From Phycisphaerae bacterium (GTDB taxonomy: Bacteria > Planctomycetota > Phycisphaerae > Sedimentisphaerales > Anaerobacaceae), in NCBI GenBank assembly GCA_030601745.1, contig JAUWBI010000001.1, positions 39,443 through 103,442 on the forward strand: a stretch of 64,000 nt of DNA. Reading direction: 5' to 3'. Below the pieces are notes generated by a model that was given only the letters and a program-made list of their open reading frames with translations, was not told the DNA's origin and did no database searches. The translations under genes and the position numbers were made by a program. Positions 33,412-42,500 of this stretch are shown in pieces. Position 1 is the first letter of the stretch. Every line of letters starts with the position of its first letter.

Positions 33412-33543
33412 TCAACCTAACATTATATCTCGTATTTCGTATACTTTGAAGTCATATAATGGGACATCGCTGATTGACTCGGCGTCTTCCACCAATTCCT
33501 GAATTGCCAACAGCAGATTATGACCATCAATAATAACCGGCAT
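33412..33543 (-). pseudogene. truncated YacP-like NYN gene remnant
   Basis: Not in the ORF track (43 codons). Three bases after the pyrC stop the minus strand reads 'MPVIIDGHNLLLAIQELVED' then 'AESISDVPLYDF', clearly homologous to the start of the intact NYN protein at 32926. It then runs into an ATACGAAATACGAGATATAA repeat and stops. The first 30 bases after the ATG are almost identical to the intact gene and the rest is clearly diverged. It is a 5' fragment of a paralogue cut off by the repeat or by arrival of the hicBA pair. Confidence 0.75.
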
Positions 33544-33546
33544 CTA

Positions 33547-34830
33547 TCAGTCACCAGCTGAAAATCTTATCTCCCCGCCGACGATTGTTTTTTCGACCCT
33601 GCCTTTTACCGTCCAGCCGTGATAGGGACAATTTCTGCTTTTAGAGCGAAATTTCTTTACGTCAATTTTATACTCGGCGTCCGGGTCGATAATGGTAACA
33701 TCGCCCTGCCTGCCTACTCCGAGCGTGCCCTTATCAACGCCGATTATCTTAGCTGGTTTTTCGGTCATCAATCGAATAAGTGCAGGCCAGTTCAGAATAC
33801 CCGGCTCTAAAAGCACCTTGACGTAAAGGCCCAGGGCACATTCCAGACTTGCTATGCCGAAAGGAGCAGCTAAAAATTCCAGCTCCTTTTCGCTTTGCAG
33901 GTGCGGAGCGTGGTCGCTAACCAGAGCGTCAACCAGCCCTTCGGCAATCGCCTGCTTTAGGGCCTCAATATCTTTGGCCGACCGCAACGGCGGATTTACC
34001 TTGTAGTTGGTGTCATATTCGGCGCAGCACTCCTCGGTTAAGAGCAAATGGTGCGGCGTCACCTCGCAGGTAATCGGCAAAGAATCCTTCTTGGCAGCCC
34101 TTATCAGCTCAACCGACCCTGCCGTCGATATATGCTGGGCATGGTAACGAACGTTGGTCTTCTTAACGAGTTGAACATCCCGCCACAGCATTGCCTCTTC
34201 AGCCAGTGTATCGGCCCCCGGCAGGCCGAGTATCGTCGAATAATAACCGGCGTTCATCACACCATTGCCGGCAAAACTATCATCCTGACAATGCTGAGCC
34301 GTAACCACATCAAACATAGCAACATACTTTAGAGCCCGCAGCATAACCGACGGGTCCTGAACCCCATTGCCATCGTCGGTAAAACCAACGGCCCCGGCCT
34401 CAGCCATAAATCCCATCTCCGCAAGCTCAACACCGGCCCTTTGCTTTGTGATAGCCCCCATCACATAGACATGGGTCTTTCGCGCTTGCCTGGCCTTTCG
34501 ATGGACATATTCGACATCGGTTTCATTTTCGATAGGCGGATTAGTGTTCGGCATACAGACAACCGAAGTAAAACCCGCTGCTACCGCCGCTGCTGAGCCG
34601 CTTGCTATTGTTTCTTCTTCTTCATCACCCGGCTCACGAAAGTGAACGTGGATATCAATCAGACCCGGCGTTACTAATTTGCCGGCGGCATCAATGACTT
34701 TCTGCGCGGATTTTTCAATTTCACCGACCGCTGCAATTTTTTCATCGACGATAAGCACATCGCATTTCTTGTCGATGCCGTTTGCCGGGTCTATCACGTG
34801 TCCATTCTTTATCAAAAGTTCAGAGTTCAT
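33547..34830 (-). CDS. pyrC: dihydroorotase
   Basis: Third enzyme of de novo pyrimidine synthesis, cyclising carbamoyl aspartate to dihydroorotate. The ATG at 34830 ('MNSELLIKNGHVIDPANGID') is chosen; the 20 extra residues of the longer ORF have no homology. Zinc-binding 'DIHVHFREPG' is followed by 'VCMPNTNPP', further His ligands in 'TAQHCQD' and 'YHAQHIS', and the catalytic Asp in 'ALVSDHAPH'. At 427 residues this is the type I (class I, longer) dihydroorotase usually fused or associated with PyrB. It is separated from pyrB by three small genes, a hicBA pair and a DUF2283 gene. Confidence 0.95.
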   Translation of the reverse strand: MNSELLIKNGHVIDPANGIDKKCDVLIVDEKIAAVGEIEKSAQKVIDAAGKLVTPGLIDIHVHFREPGDEEEETIASGSAAAVAAGFTSVVCMPNTNPPIENETDVEYVHRKARQARKTHVYVMGAITKQRAGVELAEMGFMAEAGAVGFTDDGNGVQDPSVMLRALKYVAMFDVVTAQHCQDDSFAGNGVMNAGYYSTILGLPGADTLAEEAMLWRDVQLVKKTNVRYHAQHISTAGSVELIRAAKKDSLPITCEVTPHHLLLTEECCAEYDTNYKVNPPLRSAKDIEALKQAIAEGLVDALVSDHAPHLQSEKELEFLAAPFGIASLECALGLYVKVLLEPGILNWPALIRLMTEKPAKIIGVDKGTLGVGRQGDVTIIDPDAEYKIDVKKFRSKSRNCPYHGWTVKGRVEKTIVGGEIRFSAGD

Positions 34831-34930
34831 AATCGTATTTATGGGCCTATAACCTTTAGTGTATTTCTGCGGTGCGACGCACCTGGGCAAACGAGTCGAG
34901 CTACCAGGCCTGTGTTATACACCGTATCAG

Positions 34931-35167
34931 CTACTGAGCTGTCCTTTTACTTGCATTCAGTATCGTGATACCTACAATTTGTCCCGCTTCATACCTGACT
35001 ATGATGTCATCATCCGTGAGTTTAGAATCATCAGCGTGGCTTGGCTTCTTGAAATTAACGTAGAGCACATCCGCTTCCTTATCATATGTCGTCCAAATCC
35101 TCGTGTGAGGGATCTCCAATAACTGGGGCACAAGGGTTAACATTCTTTCTATCTCTATTGCGGCCAT
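34931..35167 (-). CDS. DUF2283 family protein
   Basis: The 78-residue protein contains the DUF2283 pattern 'YDKEADVLYVNFKKP' ... 'DDDIIVRYEAGQIVGITILN'. Members are small, of unknown function, and often found next to toxin-antitoxin genes or in mobile contexts. A perfect AGGAGG lies upstream of the ATG. It follows the second hicBA pair by about 25 bases and precedes pyrC by about 100, so it was probably brought in with that pair. Confidence 0.85.
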   Translation of the reverse strand: MAAIEIERMLTLVPQLLEIPHTRIWTTYDKEADVLYVNFKKPSHADDSKLTDDDIIVRYEAGQIVGITILNASKRTAQ

Positions 35168-35192
35168 AGCTTTTGCCTCCTTTCGAGTTGCC

Positions 35193-35405
35193 TCAGAGCG
35201 GTTTCTTGAATTCCTTTACCGTCATCCCTGCATCTTTGATAATCCCACCCATCGGGAAAGCGTTGATTGGATTTGCGCGAGGGATGATGATAATTCGTCC
35301 GCCCTTGGTCATTGATATATGATTACCTTCGCGGACCACCCAAAAGCCCGCTTTCTCAAAGGCCCTGACAGTGCGACGGTGGGACACACCTGGAAGTTTT
35401 GGCAT
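35193..35405 (-). CDS. hicA: HicA-family mRNA interferase toxin (second pair)
   Basis: The 70 residues read 'MPKLPGVSHRRTVRAFEKAG', then 'FWVVREGNHISMTKGGRIII' with the catalytic His in 'EGNHISM', and 'KDAGMTVKEF'. It is clearly HicA (YcfA-like) but diverged from the copy at 33 kb, so the two pairs arrived or evolved independently. The start lies two bases after the hicB stop, which implies coupling. Confidence 0.92.
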   Translation of the reverse strand: MPKLPGVSHRRTVRAFEKAGFWVVREGNHISMTKGGRIIIIPRANPINAFPMGGIIKDAGMTVKEFKKPL

Positions 35406-35407
35406 AA

Positions 35408-35605
35408 TTACACCGCCACCTCAACCGAACGAGTTGTTTTATCTTTCAGCAGTTCCTCGACTGTTGCAAGGTATGTCTCTATAGCGTCCTTTATATTTTC
35501 GAGCACCTCTTCTTCAGTTGCACCCTGGGACCAACATCCAGGCAACCCGGGACACCAGACGGCATAACCTTCGTCAGTCTTCTCAAGTTTAACCATGTAC
35601 TTCAT
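35408..35605 (-). CDS. hicB: HicB-family antitoxin (second pair)
   Basis: The 65 residues contain 'YMVKLEKTDEGYAVWCPGLP' and 'GCWSQGATEEEVLENIKDAI', the short HicB core without a C-terminal DNA-binding domain. GGAG precedes the ATG. It lies about 50 bases below the pyrB stop, separated by a TTATCAATAATCAATTATC repeat. Confidence 0.92.
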   Translation of the reverse strand: MKYMVKLEKTDEGYAVWCPGLPGCWSQGATEEEVLENIKDAIETYLATVEELLKDKTTRSVEVAV

Positions 35606-35624
35606 TAGGTACTCCTACACAACA

Positions 35625-35657
35625 ATAAGTTATCAATAATCAATTATCAATTATCAA
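35625..35657. repeat. TTATCAATAATCAATTATCAATTATCAAT tandem repeat
   Basis: Low-complexity tandem repeat that runs into the last codons of pyrB; same family as the arrays at 6.5 and 14.9 kb. Confidence 0.65.
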
Positions 35658-36613
35658 TCCCCTTGCGCTGCTGCCTGATTGACTAAGAACAGCACCGCCA
35701 TTCTCACGGCCAGGCCATTGGTTACCTGCTCTAAGATGACGCTTCTTTCGCCGTCCGCCACCTCACTTTCCATCTCCAGGCCCCTGTTAATCGGCCCGGG
35801 GTGCATAACCAGAATATCAGGTTTTGCCCTTTTCATACGCTCGACGGTCAGGCCGAAATAATGCGAGTATTCCCGTATCGAAGGAAAAGGATTGCCGCCC
35901 AGCCGTTCAAACTGAATCCGAAGCATATTTATCACATCAACCTTTTCGATAACCTCATCAAGCGAATAGCTTACACTAACCGGCAGCCGGCTCAACTGCG
36001 TTGGCATAAGCGTCGGCGGACCAACAAATATGACTTCGGCACCGAGTTTTGTCATCGCCCACATATCACTGCGTGCAACGCGCGAGTGCGCAATATCGCC
36101 GACAATCGCTATCTTCAAACCCTCGAGAGTGCCTTTGATTTTGCGAATGGTATAGACGTCCAGAAGACCCTGCGTGGGATGCTCACAGAACCCGTCGCCG
36201 GCATTGACTACGCAGGCGTTGATATTCCTGCTCAAAAATTTCGGCGCACCGCCGGCATTGTGCCGAATCACAACAATATCAATTCCCATCGCTTCCAGAT
36301 TCCTGGCCGTATCTAAAAGTGTCTCGCCCTTACTGACCGAGCTGGCCTTCTGGGTGAACTCTATAATATCAGCGCTTAATCGGCTCGCCGCCAGGGCAAA
36401 GCTGTTTCGCGTCCGCGTGCTGTCTTCAAAAAACAAATTCACCACAACCTTGCCGCGCAAAGGCGGGGCCTTTTTTACCGACCGTGTGCTTATCTGCTCA
36501 AAGCCCTTGGCCGTGTCAAGAATATACGTAATCTCTTCGACGCTCAGCTCCCGCAGACCAAGCAAATGCTTGCGCCGCCACTTGAATTGTTTACTTTTTC
36601 TTATTAACGCCAT
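35654..36613 (-). CDS. pyrB: aspartate carbamoyltransferase catalytic subunit
   Basis: This enzyme condenses carbamoyl phosphate and aspartate in the second step of pyrimidine synthesis. The carbamoyl-phosphate motif 'FFEDSTRTRNSF', 'VVIRHNAGGAPKFLSR', 'HPTQGLLDVYTI' and the aspartate-binding 'MLRIQFERLGG' are all present. The length of 319 residues is normal. The N-terminus has an extra basic stretch (KSKQFKWRRKHLLGLREL). No Shine-Dalgarno sequence precedes the ATG; an ATACGAGATACGATATT repeat runs directly up to it. It follows pyrR on the same strand and is probably co-transcribed. Confidence 0.96.
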   Translation of the reverse strand: MALIRKSKQFKWRRKHLLGLRELSVEEITYILDTAKGFEQISTRSVKKAPPLRGKVVVNLFFEDSTRTRNSFALAASRLSADIIEFTQKASSVSKGETLLDTARNLEAMGIDIVVIRHNAGGAPKFLSRNINACVVNAGDGFCEHPTQGLLDVYTIRKIKGTLEGLKIAIVGDIAHSRVARSDMWAMTKLGAEVIFVGPPTLMPTQLSRLPVSVSYSLDEVIEKVDVINMLRIQFERLGGNPFPSIREYSHYFGLTVERMKRAKPDILVMHPGPINRGLEMESEVADGERSVILEQVTNGLAVRMAVLFLVNQAAAQGD

Positions 36614-36662
36614 AATATCGTATCTCGTATTTCGATATTCGATATTCGATATTCATAATTCG
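36614..36662. repeat. ATCGTATCTCGTATTTCGATATTCGATATTC array abutting pyrB
   Basis: atatcgtatctcgtatttcgatattcgatattcgatattcataattcg fills the gap between the pyrR stop and the pyrB start codon completely. It belongs to the ATACGAGATACGA family. Confidence 0.7.
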
Positions 36663-36670
36663 TTTTGATT

Positions 36671-37198
36671 TTACTCGATGACAACCTCCTCTTTTCCATC
36701 TGATTCGGAGAGAAAAACCTGCACTAATTTGTCGGGTGCAGCATCGCTTTTATAACCGGCGTAATCGGCCTGTATCGGCAGCTCCCTGCCGACTCTGTCA
36801 ACAAGGACCGCCAGTTTTATCGCCCTCGGCCTGCCTAAATCTATAAGTGCATCCATCGCTGCACGCGTTGAGCGGCCGGTATATAGAACATCGTCAACCA
36901 GAATAATGATTTTATCGTCTATATCGAAACCGATTTCAGTGGTTCGAACCTGCGGCTGGGCGGTGCCCTGCGGCGAATTCAAATCGTCACGGTAAAGCGT
37001 TATATCCAGAGTGCCGCACGGAACATCTTTGCCGAGCTGCTGTGATAATCGGCTCGATAACCTCTGGGCGAGAATCTCCCCTCTACTGCGAATACCGATT
37101 ACGGCAATATCGAGTTCGCCCGGCGTTTCAGAAATAATGTGGCCTGTCAAATCCTTGAGAATTTGCTCGATTTGCTCGGAATTTAAAATCGCTTTCAT
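36671..37198 (-). CDS. pyrR: PyrR: pyrimidine operon regulator / uracil phosphoribosyltransferase
   Basis: The 175-residue protein has the PRPP-binding loop 'IIILVDDVLYTGRSTRAAMD', the N-terminal 'DIAVIGIRSRGEILAQRL' and 'LDITLYRDDL', all diagnostic of PyrR. In Firmicutes PyrR binds pyr mRNA to promote attenuation; in others it acts mainly as uracil phosphoribosyltransferase. Here the leader between the inferred transcription start and the ATG is only about 40 bases, too short for a classic attenuator ahead of pyrR itself. It heads the pyrR-pyrB-...-pyrC cluster. Its ribosome-binding site is weak. Confidence 0.95.
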   Translation of the reverse strand: MKAILNSEQIEQILKDLTGHIISETPGELDIAVIGIRSRGEILAQRLSSRLSQQLGKDVPCGTLDITLYRDDLNSPQGTAQPQVRTTEIGFDIDDKIIILVDDVLYTGRSTRAAMDALIDLGRPRAIKLAVLVDRVGRELPIQADYAGYKSDAAPDKLVQVFLSESDGKEEVVIE

Positions 37199-37243
37199 AA
37201 TTACGGCAGCCCTTCAGCCTAACACAGCCAGAATATCGGCTTG

Positions 37244-37272
37244 AGTATACCAACCAGAGCCCGATAAAGCAA
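37244..37272 (-). promoter_or_regulatory. promoter of the pyr cluster
   Basis: On the minus strand TTGCTT, a 17-base spacer and TATACT lie 45-75 bases upstream of the pyrR ATG. The short leader argues against a PyrR attenuator in front of the first gene. Confidence 0.55.
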
Positions 37273-37274
37273 GA

Positions 37275-37320
37275 TTTCCGAATTAAGTTTTCGGAAACCA
37301 GCTTTTCAGTACTGAAAAGC
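37275..37320. promoter_or_regulatory. two adjacent palindromes between the pyrR and protease promoters
   Basis: TTTCCGAA...TTCGGAAA (37275-37297) and the perfect 20-base palindrome GCTTTTCAGTACTGAAAAGC (37301-37320) lie just behind the pyrR -35 box and about 35 bases before the divergent promoter. They could be operators for either unit or a bidirectional terminator. Nothing identifies a cognate regulator. Confidence 0.45.
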
Positions 37321-37355
37321 GGAATATTACAGGAGCCAGCCGGATAATAATTTAC

Positions 37356-37384
37356 TTGAAAACAAAGTCGCTTTATGGTATCAT
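37356..37384 (+). promoter_or_regulatory. promoter of the subtilisin-like gene
   Basis: TTGAAA, a 17-base spacer and TATCAT lie about 100 bases upstream of the ATG at 37487. Confidence 0.5.
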
Positions 37385-37486
37385 ATTGGCAAGGATCGAG
37401 CGGCAAGAAATTAAAGCCAGGGAGGTCGGCAGCCGGGGGAGCAACTTTGTGCCTTTTGGATTTTACGCCACCTCCGGAGTTATGGA

Positions 37487-39226
37487 ATGCTACAAACTGC
37501 TAAAAAAATACTCGTACTGAGCTTAATGGCTTGCGTGGCGGCAATGCTGGCACCTGTGAGCACCAACGCTGGAACCGAAGGACCACAGGTTGACGAAACG
37601 CTGCAGCCGCAAGGTCTGAATCACGCCGGTATTTATGCCTTAAGAAAAATTGACCCCGGTTTGACAGGCGCCGGCGTCAAATTCGCTGTTATCTCCCGAA
37701 GCATTACTTATATCGACGGCGAACCTCAAAACGATTACCGCCCGAGTATCGGGCACGATTGCTTCAAAGCCAAACAATTAGGCTTTCACGACCAGGCCGA
37801 ACTGCCGGCAGGCATCTCACCCCATTCGACAGCCATCTGCTCCATACTGCTCGGCGAAGACCCCGACGCATTTAATCCTCACGCGGGCCAATTCTACTAT
37901 CAAGGCACAGCACCGCAGGCCCAGGCCGATATCTACGAATTCTGGCATTTCTTAATCAATAACGTATTCCCTCACTCACCGCCGGACGCGGATATTATAA
38001 CCGCAAGCTTCGGCGTCCCACGTGAATATTGGTGGACAAGGGGGATCGAATCACTGGCAGAGCACTACGGCCTTATCATCGTGGCCGGCATTGGCAACGG
38101 CTCCGATGCTGACGACCCCCTGTTTTATCCCGGCGCGGCCGCAAACGTTATCGGCGTCGGTGTAGTTGATTCCGTAAACACCGAAGACCTTGCAACCAAT
38201 CTGGCACATTTCGCCCTGGCCTATCCGGAGCATTCGAGTTTCGGCCCAACTGCGGACGGCCGATGTAAGCCTGACATCGTCGCGCCCGGAAATTGCCTCG
38301 CTGCCGACAACAACGAACCCAACCGCTATGAACCAACCGGCGACTGGTCGAGTTTCTCAACACCGATAGTCGCAGGAACGGTCGGCCTGCTCGTTCAGAA
38401 AGCCAGGCAAGACCCGGACTTCAGCTCCGCTGTTTCGCCGGACGGCGGAAATTGCGTAATAAAAGCCATTTTGCTAAATTCAGCAACCAAACTGCCCTAC
38501 TGGCACAAGGGCCGGCTCGAAATCGACGATGACCACCAGGCCCCGCTGGACTATATTCAGGGGGCGGGAATGGTAAATGCGGTTGGCGCTTACAAACATT
38601 TAATTGCCGGACGAAACAGACCCGGCTACGTCTCAACAACCGGCTGGGACAATAACCTGCTGCAAAAAACCAAAAACCCACAAAATATCTACAAAATCAC
38701 CCTCACTCAGCCGGCAGATAAATTTATTACCGCCACGGTCGTCTGGAACAGGCACTACAATAACGCTTATCCTTTTGAGCCGATGCCGGAGAAAGATGCC
38801 AACCTCCGCCTCGAACTCTGGGCCGTTGACCCAATTGACCCCAACAACGACTATTTGCTCGATTATAGCGACAGCAGTGTGGACAACGTTGAGCATATTT
38901 ACTGCCGGGCAGACGCCAACTATACCAATTACGAAATTGTCCTCTCTCACGACCCGATGCAAATAGACAAAACGCAGCGCTACGGCCTGGCCTGGAATGT
39001 CAGCGCCGGATACGACAGCAACAGCATCTTCTGGTATGACCTTAATGCCGATGGTATTGTCAACAATTTAGACTTTGCTATCCTGCTCACCAATTTGTTA
39101 AACAGCACCAAATCGCCGGAAAGTTATTTATTCGGTGATATCAATGCCGACGGCGCAATCGACGTCAAAGATGTGGAAATCCTCATAAAGCACAAAGACA
39201 CACGAGCCGATTGGCACATAGAGTAG
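37487..39226 (+). CDS. secreted subtilisin-fold (S8) protein with C-terminal dockerin, catalytic Asp apparently missing
   Basis: The signal peptide is 'MLQTAKKILVLSLMACVAAM...STNAG'. The S8 domain occupies about residues 45-370. Where subtilases have 'VAVIDTG' this protein has 'VKFAVISRSITYIDGE', so the catalytic Asp is replaced. The His region reads 'GISPHSTAICSILLGE' instead of HGTHVAG, the oxyanion Asn region is 'IIVAGIGNGSDADD', and the Ser is kept in 'DWSSFSTPIVAGTVGLLV'. A P-domain-like beta region follows, then a dockerin-like pair 'DLNADGIVNNLDFAILLTNL' and 'DINADGAIDVKDVEILIKHK' at the extreme C-terminus. It may be a pseudopeptidase or use a shifted Asp ('YIDGE'). GGAG is found upstream. 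Confidence 0.85.
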   Translation: MLQTAKKILVLSLMACVAAMLAPVSTNAGTEGPQVDETLQPQGLNHAGIYALRKIDPGLTGAGVKFAVISRSITYIDGEPQNDYRPSIGHDCFKAKQLGFHDQAELPAGISPHSTAICSILLGEDPDAFNPHAGQFYYQGTAPQAQADIYEFWHFLINNVFPHSPPDADIITASFGVPREYWWTRGIESLAEHYGLIIVAGIGNGSDADDPLFYPGAAANVIGVGVVDSVNTEDLATNLAHFALAYPEHSSFGPTADGRCKPDIVAPGNCLAADNNEPNRYEPTGDWSSFSTPIVAGTVGLLVQKARQDPDFSSAVSPDGGNCVIKAILLNSATKLPYWHKGRLEIDDDHQAPLDYIQGAGMVNAVGAYKHLIAGRNRPGYVSTTGWDNNLLQKTKNPQNIYKITLTQPADKFITATVVWNRHYNNAYPFEPMPEKDANLRLELWAVDPIDPNNDYLLDYSDSSVDNVEHIYCRADANYTNYEIVLSHDPMQIDKTQRYGLAWNVSAGYDSNSIFWYDLNADGIVNNLDFAILLTNLLNSTKSPESYLFGDINADGAIDVKDVEILIKHKDTRADWHIE

Positions 39227-39347
39227 TATTTAGTTAGTCGTTAGTATTTAGTCGTTGTCTCTTGCATAAAACCTACGAGCGTAAGCACTTATGACTTGTG
39301 CGCTTTTGACTTTCGCATTTTCGCTCTCCAAAACTCCTATAATTTTA

Positions 39348-39376
39348 TTGACATCTTTCTCTCAATCAGGTACGCT
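39348..39376 (+). promoter_or_regulatory. promoter of the 1004-residue secreted protein gene
   Basis: A perfect TTGACA with a 17-base spacer and TACGCT lies about 135 bases upstream of the ATG. The preceding 285-base gap otherwise holds a TTAGTATTTAGTTAGTCG repeat (39227-39257) and no gene. Confidence 0.5.
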
Positions 39377-39511
39377 ATGTTTGAAAAAGGGTGGTGAGAA
39401 GGCTTGTTTTTCTTTCCTACGAGCTTCCACCACAAAAACGCGTTTTTCTATAATCCAAATATGGCAGGAGCATGCCGAGCAGAAACCTGACCGACAAGAG
39501 GAAGAATTAAA

Positions 39512-42500
39512 ATGCGCAATAGAACAAATCTAAAAATGTCCCTCGCCTCATCAGTATTTTTTGTGGCGACGATAATGGTCCTGCTTTCAGGTGGGAACAC
39601 CGCCAAGGCCATTGTTACAGGGGAGGGGACATTTGTCATCGCCCGGCTCAACAACGGCGAGCCAATTCTCACCGAGGCCATGTTCGACGCCTTGGGCGCA
39701 ACTAACTATGAAAGCTATAACATCAACGGCCCCTCAGTAATCCGCGTTCCGGACTGGATTGCACCCGAAAACCGGGCCGACCCCAATGCAGTGTACTACA
39801 TGTACTCCGCTCACCACGGGGGCAACTACATTCGTATGTCCTGGGCGGAGGACATCGAGGGCCCCTGGCACCTGTACCAAACTGGTTCCGGCGTGAGCAC
39901 AGGAGACCGCGGTGTGCTCGACCTGGGCAGTGATGACAAGATCGACCTCGACAATGGTGTCACCATCTCTAATCATGTTGCTTCACCAGATGTATTTGTG
40001 GATGATGAGAACCAGCGGATCGTGATGTACTTCCACGCTGGAAGTGTCAGGGTCGATGGCACCGGCTTGGGCCAGAAAAGTATGGTGGCCACTTCGGATT
40101 ACGGGCTGGAGTTTGAGAGCGGCATCGAGCCGGTGGTACTGGGGTGGTTTTACTTTCGGGTGTTTGAGTATAAGGGGAATCTGTATGCGACCAGCAACAG
40201 AGGTAAGCTTTTCAAAGCGCGGGATCCGGATAATCCGTGGACGCCGCCGCCGGGATTCGATTTACGTAACGACCTGTGGATCGAACGGCCCACTCCCAAC
40301 CCTTTTTTTGAAGACCTTTATTCATTTGATTTTTCAGGGGTTCCGGATACTCCTGAGCGCTGCCGACACTTTACGGTGCGTCGGGTTGGAGACACGGTGC
40401 AGATGCTCTACACCCGCATTGGTGATTGCCCTGAGCGAATCAAGATGTCCACTATCGATATGAGCGTGGGTGATTATGACGTGTGGGACCCGACGTTTCC
40501 GCCTGAGGAAATTCTTTATGCCGAGCTGGATTGGGAAGGCGGCGATATCGTGCCCACCAACTCGCAAGGCAGTACCGCCCCGGAGAACGTCAACCAGCTG
40601 CGCGACCCATACTTGTTCGAGGACAGCGACGGTGAGTGGTACCTGTTCTATTGTGCACGGGGCGAAGATGCAATCGGAGTGGCCCACATCCGAGACATCC
40701 CTCGCGGTGATTTCGATCAGGATGGCTATACAGAGATTCGCGATTTAGAAGTGTTGGCGGCAGAGTGGCTGGCAGAAGCGGGTGATTTGACGGCCGACCT
40801 GGATGGCGACAGCAAGGTGAATTTTACTGACTTTGCGATATGGTCAGAGGGCTGGACAGGACCGGATATGACGTGTCCCACACCTGACCCGATGACCTGG
40901 GCCTCGGTTCCTGTTGCCCTCGACAGCAATTCCATCGAAATGACCGCCGGCTTTGCCACGGATTTCAACGGCGCTGGAGTGGAGTATTACTTCAACAATG
41001 TTACCGACCCCAATCACGACAGCGGCTGGCTGAGCAGCCCGGTTCACGACCCCTGTCATCTTAATGGCTGGCAGACCGGGCCGGTCCAGAAGTGCTTTTA
41101 TTATCTTGATACAGGACTCGACCCAAACACCACTTACACGTACCGGGTCAAGGTTCGAGACAAGTCAGCGAATCATAATGAGACCGGCTGGTCGAGCAGC
41201 CAAAACGCAACAACGGAACCTATGGAACCAGTTACTATTGTCCTGGTTGGTCCCGGGGCAAGTGCTGATTATTATGTGCCCCCCGACGCCAACTGGGAAA
41301 CTACCTGGATGCAGACCGATTTCAACGAGTTAGAAGGGTGGGACACCGGCACTACGGGTCTCGGCTTCGGCTTTGGGAACGGGCCGAGGGTTGCCTACAA
41401 CGACTGTTACCGGGAGGTCGGGGACCTTACAGCAGCGAACGTAACCGACTGGACCATCCACGATGAGGACACCAGCCACAACACCGGGAAACTGAAAGAT
41501 TTTGTTACCGGCAGCGATGCCGGAATGCCCACCGTGACGTTCACAATGGGAGAAGCTGGTTTGGATGTCGGCCAGCCCACCAGCGGCGGCAATCCAGACC
41601 CAGGCACGGACGCATACGACATATTCGGCAATATAGTGGACTTTAGCGGAAGGCTCGTTACCAAGGGTGCCCCGGGTTGGTGGGTAGAGATAGAGTTCAC
41701 AGACCTGGACCCAACCAGAACATATAGTTTTGTCGGCACCGCAATACGCGCAGGTATCTATCCTGACCGGATTACACTCTGCACCATTATCGGCGCTAAC
41801 AGCTTCATTTGGAACAGCAGCAGTCCGGGAGTTGGGGGGAGCGAAGATACCGCTGAACTGCAGGCGGGAGATAACAGAAGTACCGGATACGTGGTTCGGT
41901 GGGATGACATCGTCTCCGGGCTCGACGGCAGCTTCAAGGTCAGAGTCGAGGCCACTGAGGACTCTGAGGATGGAAAAGCGTATGCCCTTGGCGGGTTTAT
42001 GCTTCAGGGAGGGTTGAGCATCGGCTCCAGCGAACTGCAGGACGATATGCTGGGTATCAACGCCTCGCTGTGGTCGCGTATTGAATTTGACGTTGTCGAA
42101 GACACCAGTCTCTTCAGCACGCTGAAGTTGCGGATGAAGTACGATGATGGATTCGTGGCGTACCTTAACGGCGTTGAGGTAACCAGAGACAATTTCACCG
42201 GAACTCCGAGTTGGGACTCCGTGGCCGACAGCAACCGCCAGAACGACCTTGCCCTGCAATTCGTTGACTTCGACATCTCCGAGCACATCGGCGACCTGCG
42301 GCAGGGCCGCAACGTCCTGGCAATTCACGGGCTCAACGACGACGCCAACGACCTCAATTTCCTGCTCCTGCCCGAACTAATCACGGTTAGCAACCCCGGT
42401 TTCAGCGGCTACACCAACGCTATGGCACCGGTGAAGGACCCACGGACCACAGAGATTTTGTATCATCCGGCGGCATTGAATTTATCTTCCCGGCCAAAAC

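Noticed and set aside
34840-34925. tRNA-like text on the minus strand (CAGCTCAGTAGCTG...CCTGGTAGCTCG...)
   Set aside because: Short matches to D-arm-like words only; no acceptor stem pairing, no T-arm with GTTCGA, and a GGTGCGTCGCACC palindrome in its place.
32939-35605. prophage or integrative element around the HicAB genes
   Set aside because: No integrase, phage structural gene, tRNA target or direct terminal repeats are visible.
37199-37243. PyrR-type attenuator in the pyr leader
   Set aside because: The inferred leader is only about 40 bases and shows no anti-terminator/terminator pair; the palindromes lie upstream of the promoter.
41330-42328. 332-residue minus-strand ORF
   Set aside because: Antisense to the secreted multidomain protein; no signal peptide, ribosome-binding site or family resemblance.
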